64,000 nt of DNA from Chloroflexota bacterium (GTDB lineage Bacteria > Chloroflexota > Anaerolineae > JAAEKA01). The stretch covers positions 1 through 64,000 of the forward strand of contig JAYELL010000071.1 in the NCBI GenBank assembly GCA_034717495.1. The letters run 5' to 3'. The position numbers and the translations under genes were made by a program. The notes beneath the pieces are model-generated. The model saw only the letters and a list, made by a program, of their open reading frames with translations. It had not been told where the DNA came from and ran no database searches. Shown here piece by piece: positions 7,907 to 14,833 of the stretch. Numbering within the stretch: position 1 is the stretch's first letter; every line of letters starts with the position of its first letter.

Positions 7907-8782
7907 TCAGCTGAACTCCCGGCGGGCAAAGCTGGCAAGGGAGGCGGGTGGCCGGCCCAGCAGCCAGCGCAAGACGTTGGGGTTGCCGGTCAGGCCGTGC
8001 GCTTCGTAGTACTCAAACATGCGCAGCAGACTCTCCAACCGGTAGCCGTCCAGGCCACGTGCCACCGCCCCGGCCTGCCAGCCATCCAGCGGCACTTCGA
8101 CCACGGTCACAGGGCGGCCCAATTCCTGGCCCAGGATCGCCGCCGTTTCGCGCTGTGACAGCGCCGCTTCCCCCACCAGTTCGTAGATGGCATCCTTGTG
8201 GCCCGGCTCCAGCAGTACCGTCGCGGCCGCGGCCCCCACGTCGTTTAGATCGACCAGAGCCAATCGCGCGTCGGCCCGGTAGGGCATGGGCAGTTCGCCC
8301 CCCTCGACGATGCGCTGCCGGTGGGCAAGCAGGTTCTGCATGTAAGGCGCGGACTGCAGGATGGTAAATGGCAGCCCCGACTGGAACAGCATCTCCTCGA
8401 CCCGCAGCTTCTGCCAGTGGTGAGGCATCTCCTCGGTCTGCGGGTGAAGCACCGAGTGGAAGGCAAAGTGGCGAACATCGGCCGCCAGCGCGGCGTTGAC
8501 CACTCCTTCTGCGATATCGACCTCCGCCGGATGCATGTTGGGGCAGATGTGATAGACGCTGTCGACGCCGCGGAAGGCCTGTGCCAGGGATTCCCTGTCC
8601 ATCAGGTCGCCGGCGACCACCTCCTTCACCCCCAGCTCGCGTTTGACGGCCGCTTGCTGCGGGCGGCGCACCAACGCCCGAACGGCGGCATCGCCCGATC
8701 GCAGCGCCCTGATAACCGCCCGGCCAGTCTTGCCGGCTGCGCCGGTGACGAGGATCAGCGGCGACGATGAAAGCCCGTTCAT
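7907..8782 (-). CDS. NmrA-like NAD(P)-binding protein (atypical SDR)
   Basis: The 291-residue protein begins with a Rossmann fold: ILVTGAAGKTGRAVIRAL (GxxGxxG) near residue 10, a basic VRRPQQ segment that suits NADPH, and VVAGDLMDRESL. NmrA/HSCARG-like proteins either sense the NADP(H) state or reduce small substrates. The SDR Tyr-x3-Lys pair is not obvious. Length is normal for the family. It starts one base after the upstream amidase stop codon, so the two form one minus-strand operon. A 34-base copy of its 3' part lies at 7426-7459. Substrate unknown. Confidence 0.8.
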   Translation of the reverse strand: MNGLSSSPLILVTGAAGKTGRAVIRALRSGDAAVRALVRRPQQAAVKRELGVKEVVAGDLMDRESLAQAFRGVDSVYHICPNMHPAEVDIAEGVVNAALAADVRHFAFHSVLHPQTEEMPHHWQKLRVEEMLFQSGLPFTILQSAPYMQNLLAHRQRIVEGGELPMPYRADARLALVDLNDVGAAAATVLLEPGHKDAIYELVGEAALSQRETAAILGQELGRPVTVVEVPLDGWQAGAVARGLDGYRLESLLRMFEYYEAHGLTGNPNVLRWLLGRPPASLASFARREFS

Positions 8783-8783
8783 G

Positions 8784-10088
8784 TCAGTTCGCCAGCGCGT
8801 TCAGGTTATCCAGCATTTTAGCCCAAGCCAGCAGGCGCTCATCCTCACCAAAGGCCGCCACCAGTTGCAGGCCCAGCGGCAGGCCGTCGGCTGCCTGGCC
8901 GGCCGGCAGTGTTATCGCCGGCATGCCGGCGTGGGTCCAGGGCAGATTCATGGCTGGATCACCGGTGCTCTCGATTCCTGCCGGCGCCGGTCCAGGTGCC
9001 GCGGGAGAGGCCCACAGGTCGATCCCCGCGGCGTTCATCTTTGCCTCCATCTCCTGACGCAACTGGCGGGTGCTGGCCAAAGCCCCGGTCCGCTCAGCCT
9101 CCGTGACGGTCTTGCCAATCTCGATGATCTCCGCGGTGCGCGGCCGGTAACGAGGGGCGTGGTCGGCGTACATGCCGGCATGCTCCTGCGCAAACTCGGC
9201 AAACACCAGACGCCGGTGGAGGTGGTTGATCCGTTCGATTTCCGCCAGCGCCGGCACCTTGCGAACGGCAATACCGGCCCTCTCCAGCCGGTCGAGCTGT
9301 TGCCAGAAAGCCCTCAATGCCTCCGGTTGCGCCTGGTCCAGATAGGAACCTACCGGCACGCCGAGGACCGGAAAACGGTCCTGCGGGGGAAGGGTCCGCC
9401 AATCGCGACAGAGCACCGCTGCCACTTGAGTCATCCCTGCCACATCCTGCGTGAACAGGCCCACATGGTCGATGGTCGGCGAGAAATAAACCAGGCCCTG
9501 GGTGGCAATACGATCCAGGCTCGGCTTGAAGCCAACCACACCGCAAAAGGCCGCCGGCCTGATGACCGAGCCAATCGTCTGGGTGCCAAGGGCCAGTTGG
9601 CAGAGTCCCGCAGACACAGCTGCTGCCGATCCGCTACTGGAACCACCGGGCGTATGTTTCAGGTTATGGGGATTACGTGTTGGCCCCGGCTCGTAGTAGG
9701 CAAACTCGGTCGTAACGGCCTTGCCCAGGATCAGCGCGCCTGCGTCGCGCAGTTGGGTCACACACATAGCTTCAGGACCTGCGAAAAGTTCGGCCGGCAC
9801 CATGGTACCGGCTCCTGTCACAAAACCATCGGCGTGGAAAATATCCTTGACAGCCACCAAAACCCCATACAGCGGCGGCCGTCGGGCTGGTTCAGGATAA
9901 CGGGCCTGCAGGGCCAAAGCCTCAGCGCGCAAACGCTGCCGCCGCGCAGGTTCGGGCAGCATGGCCGCCACCTTAGAATCGACCGTTTCAACGCGGTCGC
10001 ATTGTTCATCCACGTAGGCGGGCAGATCAAGTTGGCCGCTGCGGAGCGGGGCAACGGTCTCCGCCAGGGAGGCCGGGTTGACAGTCAT
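8784..10088 (-). CDS. Amidase signature family hydrolase
   Basis: The 434-residue protein contains the amidase-signature Ser-cisSer-Lys triad: Lys in VLVAVKDIF, the Gly/Ser-rich GGSSSGSAAAV, and the nucleophile Ser in GTQTIGSVIRPAAFCG. It hydrolyses a carboxamide or related C-N bond; the family covers fatty amides, allophanate, biuret, aryl acetamides and Glu-tRNA amidotransferase. The N-terminal regions of the GatA type are not visible, so a catabolic amidase is likelier than GatA. GGAG lies about seven bases before the ATG. It is transcribed with the NmrA-like gene and sits between a Mo-hydroxylase operon and the cyclase-fdrA-allG operon, consistent with breakdown of an amide or ring-derived intermediate. 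Confidence 0.87.
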   Translation of the reverse strand: MTVNPASLAETVAPLRSGQLDLPAYVDEQCDRVETVDSKVAAMLPEPARRQRLRAEALALQARYPEPARRPPLYGVLVAVKDIFHADGFVTGAGTMVPAELFAGPEAMCVTQLRDAGALILGKAVTTEFAYYEPGPTRNPHNLKHTPGGSSSGSAAAVSAGLCQLALGTQTIGSVIRPAAFCGVVGFKPSLDRIATQGLVYFSPTIDHVGLFTQDVAGMTQVAAVLCRDWRTLPPQDRFPVLGVPVGSYLDQAQPEALRAFWQQLDRLERAGIAVRKVPALAEIERINHLHRRLVFAEFAQEHAGMYADHAPRYRPRTAEIIEIGKTVTEAERTGALASTRQLRQEMEAKMNAAGIDLWASPAAPGPAPAGIESTGDPAMNLPWTHAGMPAITLPAGQAADGLPLGLQLVAAFGEDERLLAWAKMLDNLNALAN

Positions 10089-10276
10089 CAGGGACTCCTT
10101 GTTTTTTGCTTACTTCCTGTGCGGATAGGTCTTCGCAGATTGCGGGGTTTCGGAGTCTCGGAGTATCAGAGTCTCCGTGTCGCAGAGGAAGAATGTCAAT
10201 ATGTCACCACTTAGCTGGCTCAGACCTCTCGGTGGCCTTACCTAGCTCACGCACCGCTTGCTAGCGTCACGGTACG

Positions 10277-10499
10277 CGTGCTGGCGGCGTAACCGAGCCC
10301 TTCCTGCCCTTGGTATCCTTCGCGCTTCGCGTCCTTCGTGAGACTTCGCGCCTTCGTGGTCCAAACCGTCGCCGTGTCACCGCGTTCCGCCTGCTTTCGT
10401 GCTGGCGGCGTAACCGAGCCCTTCCTGCCCTTGGTATCCTTCGCGCTTCGCGTCCTTCGTGAGACTTCGCGCCTTCGTGGTCCAAACCGTCGCCGTGTC
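10277..10499. repeat. Two direct copies of a 102-bp repeat
   Basis: Copies at 10277-10378 and 10398-10499 are essentially identical and 121 bases apart. Each begins CGTGCTGGCGGCGTAACCGA and contains the iterated motif CTTCGCGCTTCGCGTCCTTCG followed by a similar TTCGTGG segment. The CTTCG-rich core is a recurrent dispersed intergenic sequence type in environmental genomes. It does not code. Confidence 0.92.
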
Positions 10500-10516
10500 T
10501 CTGCGACCGCTGGCGC

Positions 10517-10545
10517 TTGACCCGCGGGTAAAGCCATACTACAAT
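10517..10545 (+). promoter_or_regulatory. Promoter for the cyclase-fdrA-allG operon
   Basis: TTGACC at 10517-10522, a 17-base spacer and TACAAT at 10540-10545. Each box is one base from consensus. It lies about 70 bases before the ATG at 10623. Confidence 0.7.
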
Positions 10546-10622
10546 GCGTTTGCTTTGAGTGCAAGTCAGCAGACGAGCGAGGCCCTACCCAACTCGTTCT
10601 CACCAACCTTCAGGAGAGTGCC

Positions 10623-11423
10623 ATGAAGATCTATGATCTGTCCCAACCCCTCAACCAGGATGTCTCTTTTTGGCCGTTTTATCCACCCTTCGAGGTAAAG
10701 TATTTCAAGCGCAAAGCGGAACATGGGGTGAATGCCCAGTATATCCAGACCTCAAACCACATGGGCACGCACCTGGACGCGCCGCGCCACTTCGTCACCA
10801 GCGGCAAGACTATCGACCAGATTCCGCTGGAATGGCTCTACGGAACCGGCGTGATCGTAGATATGAGCGATGTGCTGGACGAGCTGGACATCTTCACGCC
10901 CGAGATGATCGAGGAACGGGTCGAAGTTCGCGACGGGGATATCCTTTTCATCCATACCGGCTGGCACAGGTACGCCGAATTCGGCGACGAGCCGGATGAG
11001 GTAAAATATCTTCACCGCCATCCCGGTCCTCATTTTGAGATCTGCGACTGGCTGCTTGAAAAAAAGATCCACGTTTGGGGCGTCGACATGGTTTCGACCG
11101 ACCATCCGATGAATCTGCCCATTGGCCGCTTTCTGGGCAAGGGTGGATTGGAGCATTGGCAGAAAGTCAGCAGCCAATGTGAAGCCAAGTTTGGTGCCGA
11201 AAACATGGAAACCCTGTTCCCCGACTCGGCCTACCAGCTCACGCATAACGCGCTCTTCCCCCACGACTGCATGCACGTGGAAAACCTTGGGGGTGCCATC
11301 GGAGCGCCCGAGCTGCAGAATCGGCGTCTCACGCTGGGCGCCTTTCCCTGGCTATTCAAGGGTGGCGAGGCGGCTTTCTGCCGGGCTGTTGCCTTTGTAG
11401 AAGAGCCCACTCAGGACGCCTGA
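10623..11423 (+). CDS. Cyclase family protein (metal-dependent hydrolase, kynurenine formamidase-like)
   Basis: The 266-residue protein has the cyclase/KynB metal motif HMGTHLDAPRHF near residue 46 (HxGTHxDAPxH), and further metal-site candidates GVDMVSTDHP and HDCMHVENL. Relatives hydrolyse N-formylkynurenine, isatin or other cyclic or formylated amides with Mn or Zn. It is longer than KynB (about 210) and closer in size to isatin hydrolase-type members. AGGAG precedes the ATG. The next gene starts two bases after its stop, so it is cotranscribed with fdrA and allG; it may open a ring or release a carboxylate upstream of carbamoyl transfer. Substrate inferred, not shown. Confidence 0.87.
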   Translation: MKIYDLSQPLNQDVSFWPFYPPFEVKYFKRKAEHGVNAQYIQTSNHMGTHLDAPRHFVTSGKTIDQIPLEWLYGTGVIVDMSDVLDELDIFTPEMIEERVEVRDGDILFIHTGWHRYAEFGDEPDEVKYLHRHPGPHFEICDWLLEKKIHVWGVDMVSTDHPMNLPIGRFLGKGGLEHWQKVSSQCEAKFGAENMETLFPDSAYQLTHNALFPHDCMHVENLGGAIGAPELQNRRLTLGAFPWLFKGGEAAFCRAVAFVEEPTQDA

Positions 11424-11425
11424 CC

Positions 11426-13099
11426 ATGGTCAGTCAGCACGAACTGCGGCGCGGCGTTTACTACGACTCGGTGGTTTTGATGCAACTGCAGCGATCGTTG
11501 GCCTCCCTGCCCGAGGTGATTGACGCAGCGGTGGTGATGGCTACCCCTGCCAACCTGGAGATCCTGGATGCTACCGGTTTTTCGGTTCCGGCCCTCGATG
11601 CCAAACCGGAAGACCTGCTGATCGTCGTCAAGGCAGAGAGCGAACAAGCCGCATCCGCTGCCCTGTCTCAGGTTGACAACCTGCTAACGCAGCGCCGTTC
11701 GACGATCGCACAGGAATACCAGCCACGCAGCCTGAGGGCGGCAGCAGCAGCTCTGCCCGGCGCAGGATGGGTGTTGATCTCGGTGCCGGGACGCTACGCC
11801 GCCGATGTGGCCCGGCAAGCCCTGGACCTGGGAAAAAACGTCTTTCTCTACAGTGACAATGTCGATCTGGCGGACGAAATGGAGCTCAAACAGAGCGCTC
11901 GCGATCAAGGCCTGCTCGTGATGGGACCGGACTGCGGCACCGCCAACATAAACGGTGTGGGACTGGGCTTCGCCAACCATGTGCGCCAGGGTGAGATCGG
12001 AATCGTCGCCGCATCGGGCACAGGTTTGCAGGCGGTGAGCAGCGCCATTCACAATCTGGGCGAGGGCGTCTCGCAGGCCTTCGGCACCGGTGGGCGCGAT
12101 CTGAAGGGCGAGGTTGGTGGAATCACTGCCCTTCAGGCATTGGATCTACTGGGCCGCGACCCCGCTACGAACACCGTCGTGCTCATCTCTAAGCCGCCAG
12201 CTGCCAGCGTGGCAACAGAGTTGCTGGCCGCCGCGCAGTCCATCGACAAGCCTGTCGTCGTCAATTTCATTGGCTATCCCTCACCGGCGCGGCACCTGGG
12301 CAATCTTCACTTCGCCGCCGGCCTGGATGAAGCCGCCCAACTGGCGGTTGATCTTACCGATGTTCCCTTTGCCGCACGCAGCTCAGAGCAACCCGCGGCT
12401 GGCTATCTGCGTGGCCTCTTTTCCGGTGGCACGCTGGCCGTGGAGGCGTTGCTTGGCCTTCAAACAACTCTCGCTCCCCTCTATTCAAACGTGCCGCTGA
12501 ACCCTGAGCAACGCCTGCCCAACAGTTGGCAGAGCCAGGCTCACACCATTCTGGATCTGGGCGAGGATGAATTCACCCAGGGACGGTTGCATCCGATGAT
12601 GGATAACGAGTTGCGCCTGCGGCGCCTGCGCCAGGAAAGCGCCGACCCGGAGGTTGGCCTGATCCTGATGGATGTGGTGTTAGGCGAGGGCTCTCATCCC
12701 GATCTCGCCAGCGAGCTTGCGCCGGCTATTGCCGAAGCAAGAGACCAGCGTGCAGACCTGGAAGTGGTCGCCATCGTCGTGGGCACCGATGAGGATCCCC
12801 AGGATGTGGATGCCCAGATAGCTCAGTTGAACGAGGCTGGAGCGACTCTGTTTCGCAGCACCGGGGAAGCAGTAGCCTATGTGAGCCAACGGCTGCGCCA
12901 GCCCTATCGTTATGCCTACCCGCCCATTCCGCTGGACCAGTTCGGCGCAAGCCTTTCGGTCATCAACGTAGGACTGGAATCCTTCTACGAGAGCCTGAAG
13001 GCCCAGGACGTCGATACGATCCACGTGGACTGGCGCCCGCCGGCCGGGGGCGACGAGAAACTCATGTCCATCCTGGCCAAAATGAGGAAAGAATCATGA
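11426..13099 (+). CDS. fdrA: FdrA family protein (AllF-like subunit of oxamate carbamoyltransferase)
   Basis: The 557-residue protein matches E. coli FdrA in length and order: an N-terminal ACT-like segment, a CoA-binding/Rossmann region (VMGPDCGTANINGVGLGF, GIVAASGTGLQAV), and a succinyl-CoA-synthetase-like C-terminal half with FGTGGRDLKGEVGG. FdrA (AllF) with YlbE (AllG) and YlbF (AllH) forms the oxamate carbamoyltransferase that splits oxalurate with phosphate into oxamate and carbamoyl phosphate during allantoin use. It overlaps allG by four bases (ATGA), so the two are translationally coupled. AllH (DUF2877) and a carbamate kinase are not in the window, so the exact reaction here is inferred. 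Confidence 0.85.
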   Translation: MVSQHELRRGVYYDSVVLMQLQRSLASLPEVIDAAVVMATPANLEILDATGFSVPALDAKPEDLLIVVKAESEQAASAALSQVDNLLTQRRSTIAQEYQPRSLRAAAAALPGAGWVLISVPGRYAADVARQALDLGKNVFLYSDNVDLADEMELKQSARDQGLLVMGPDCGTANINGVGLGFANHVRQGEIGIVAASGTGLQAVSSAIHNLGEGVSQAFGTGGRDLKGEVGGITALQALDLLGRDPATNTVVLISKPPAASVATELLAAAQSIDKPVVVNFIGYPSPARHLGNLHFAAGLDEAAQLAVDLTDVPFAARSSEQPAAGYLRGLFSGGTLAVEALLGLQTTLAPLYSNVPLNPEQRLPNSWQSQAHTILDLGEDEFTQGRLHPMMDNELRLRRLRQESADPEVGLILMDVVLGEGSHPDLASELAPAIAEARDQRADLEVVAIVVGTDEDPQDVDAQIAQLNEAGATLFRSTGEAVAYVSQRLRQPYRYAYPPIPLDQFGASLSVINVGLESFYESLKAQDVDTIHVDWRPPAGGDEKLMSILAKMRKES

Positions 13100-14343
13100 T
13101 TAACATCGAACAAGCCAATCAGAATGCCGTTGAGCGCATGACCTCGGCGCGTCCGATCCTGAAGGGGGTCGCCCCGGCGCGTGAGGTGATCCCGGGCATG
13201 CGAGACAACCTGTTATTGCATGCTGGCCCGCCAATTGCCTGGAACCAGGCCTCCGGTCCCATGAAGGGAGCCATCATCGGTGCCTTGATCTTTGAAGGCT
13301 CTGCAAGCGACGAAGCGACGGCGGAGGCCATGATCAAGGCAGGTGAAATCGATCTGGAACCCTGCCACGAACACGATTCGGTAGGCCCCATGGCTGGGGT
13401 CACATCCCCTTCGATGCAGGTATACGTGGTCGAGAATGTGACCCACGGCAACGTTGCCTTCTGCAACCTGAACGAGGGCTACGGCAAGGTGTTGCGTTAC
13501 GGCGCCTTCAGCGAGGAGGTCATCGCCAAGCTGCGCTGGATGAACGATGTGTTGGGACCCGCCCTGGCCGAAGCGCTGGCATTGAGCGACGGCGGGCTTG
13601 ACATGCGCGCCCTGTTGTCCGAATCGCTTCATATGGGCGATGAGGGACACAACCGCAACAAGGCCGGGTCACTTCTTTTTACCACCCGCCTGGCCTCCAA
13701 CATCGCACGAGCTGTTGACGACAGCGAAACCGAGGCAGAGATCCTGCAGTTCCTCGGGGACAACGCGCTGACGGTCCTCAATCCCGTCATGGCAGCCTGT
13801 AAGGCCATGGCCGATGCGGGCCACGGCATCGAGGGCAGCACTGTCATGACCGCCATGGCTCGTAACGGCACAGAGCTGGGCATTCGTGTCAGTGGCCTGG
13901 GAGATCAATGGTTCACCGGGCCGGCCCAGGTACCCGATGGTCTCTACTTCCCTGGTTTCACCAGCGAAGATGCCAACCCGGACATCGGCGACAGCACCAT
14001 CACAGAAACCGCGGGCATCGGGGCGTTCGCCATGGCGGCAGCACCCGCCATCGTCTCCTTCGTCAGCGGAACGCCGCAGGATGCCCTCAATGCCACCCTG
14101 GAGATGTACGAGATCACCGTGGCAGAGCACCCTTACTTCACTATTCCGGTGCTGGATTTTCGGGGCACCCCTGTCGGCGTGGACATCCGCCAGATCATCG
14201 AATTGGGCATACGACCCCGAATCAACACAGGGATCGCCCACCGCGAGGCGGGAATCGGCCAGGTAGGCGCGGGTCTGGCCTTGCCACCGATGGCGGTCTT
14301 CGAGCAAGCGCTGCTGGCCTTTGCGGAGACCTATCTGAGCTAG
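13096..14343 (+). CDS. DUF1116 / YlbE-like protein (AllG-like)
   Basis: The 415-residue protein is a full-length DUF1116 (YlbE) member. It opens MINIEQANQNAVERM, has PPIAWNQASGPMKGAIIGAL near residue 50, EHDSVGPMAGVTSPSMQVYV near 90, and a conserved Met/His/Asn-rich HMGDEGHNRNKAGSLLF near 178. In E. coli the homologue is AllG, a subunit of oxamate carbamoyltransferase. The ATG overlaps the fdrA stop, typical of partner subunits. No third subunit (AllH) follows: the next gene is a PadR regulator with its own promoter. Confidence 0.88.
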   Translation: MINIEQANQNAVERMTSARPILKGVAPAREVIPGMRDNLLLHAGPPIAWNQASGPMKGAIIGALIFEGSASDEATAEAMIKAGEIDLEPCHEHDSVGPMAGVTSPSMQVYVVENVTHGNVAFCNLNEGYGKVLRYGAFSEEVIAKLRWMNDVLGPALAEALALSDGGLDMRALLSESLHMGDEGHNRNKAGSLLFTTRLASNIARAVDDSETEAEILQFLGDNALTVLNPVMAACKAMADAGHGIEGSTVMTAMARNGTELGIRVSGLGDQWFTGPAQVPDGLYFPGFTSEDANPDIGDSTITETAGIGAFAMAAAPAIVSFVSGTPQDALNATLEMYEITVAEHPYFTIPVLDFRGTPVGVDIRQIIELGIRPRINTGIAHREAGIGQVGAGLALPPMAVFEQALLAFAETYLS

Positions 14344-14407
14344 CCGTGGTCAGCGGGTTGGGATGACGGCGGACAGCAGACCGCGGACCGCTGTCTGGAA
14401 GAGGGTA

Positions 14408-14436
14408 TTGACACGGGATCAAATCTATGCTAATAT
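14408..14436 (+). promoter_or_regulatory. Strong promoter of the padR operon
   Basis: TTGACA at 14408-14413, a 17-base spacer and TAATAT at 14431-14436. The -10 box overlaps the first arm of the operator at 14433-14453, so a bound repressor would block the promoter. Confidence 0.8.
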
Positions 14437-14453
14437 GTCGTTATACGACATAT
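14433..14453 (+). promoter_or_regulatory. PadR operator (perfect inverted repeat)
   Basis: ATATGTCG (14433-14440), centre TTATA, then CGACATAT (14446-14453): a perfect 8-bp inverted repeat. A further half-site CGACATAT lies at 14461-14468. ATGTCG/CGACAT boxes are typical PadR targets. The site covers the -10 box and transcript start of the padR gene, which indicates negative autoregulation. Confidence 0.75.
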
Positions 14454-14479
14454 CCCCACACGACATATTGGACAATGCC

Positions 14480-14833
14480 ATGGCGTCTTCAGTTGACATC
14501 CAAAAAAGCTTGCCTCTCACCGAGGCGACCTACTTCATCATGCTGTGTCTCACGCCGAAACCCAAACATGGCTACGCTATCATGAAAGAGGTGCAGACCC
14601 TGAGCGAAGGTCGGGTCAATCTGAGCACCGGCACACTGTACGGTGTCCTCAAACGCCTCCTGGAACAGGGATGGATTGCCCGCAGCGAGCAGCCGGAGGA
14701 TTCGGAAAACGGGCGTGAACGCAAGTCCTACGCGTTGACTGACCTGGGGCGACGACTCCTATCGGCGGAAATAAACCGGCTCCAGGCCCTGGTCGCCGCC
14801 GCCGATCAACGCCCGGCAGGAGCGCTGATGTGA
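14480..14833 (+). CDS. PadR family transcriptional regulator
   Basis: The 117-residue protein is a compact PadR winged-helix regulator: LTEATYFIMLCLTPKPKHGY is the first helix pair, YAIMKEVQTLS the next, then LSTGTLYGVLKRLLEQGWI, the recognition helix signature, and the wing with RKSYALTDLGRRLL. The start is set at ATG 14480, because the promoter and operator lie at 14408-14468; the longer frame from 14363 would run through them. PadR repressors release DNA when a small ligand or membrane stress is sensed. The stop overlaps the GTG start of the next membrane protein (GTGA), so the pair is translationally coupled, as usual for PadR and its target membrane protein. Confidence 0.88.
   Translation: MASSVDIQKSLPLTEATYFIMLCLTPKPKHGYAIMKEVQTLSEGRVNLSTGTLYGVLKRLLEQGWIARSEQPEDSENGRERKSYALTDLGRRLLSAEINRLQALVAAADQRPAGALM

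Larger units (their letters stand above)
10089..10622. other. Divergent intergenic region with a duplicated repeat
   Basis: This separates the minus-strand amidase from the plus-strand cyclase operon. It contains two direct copies of a 102-bp repeat, a short iterated GGAGTCTCGGAG-like stretch near 10150-10180, and the promoter at 10517-10545. No credible gene is seen. Confidence 0.7.

Noticed and set aside
8643-10214. 523-residue plus-strand open frame
   Set aside because: Antisense shadow of the amidase and NmrA-like genes, both of which have catalytic or cofactor motifs on the minus strand.
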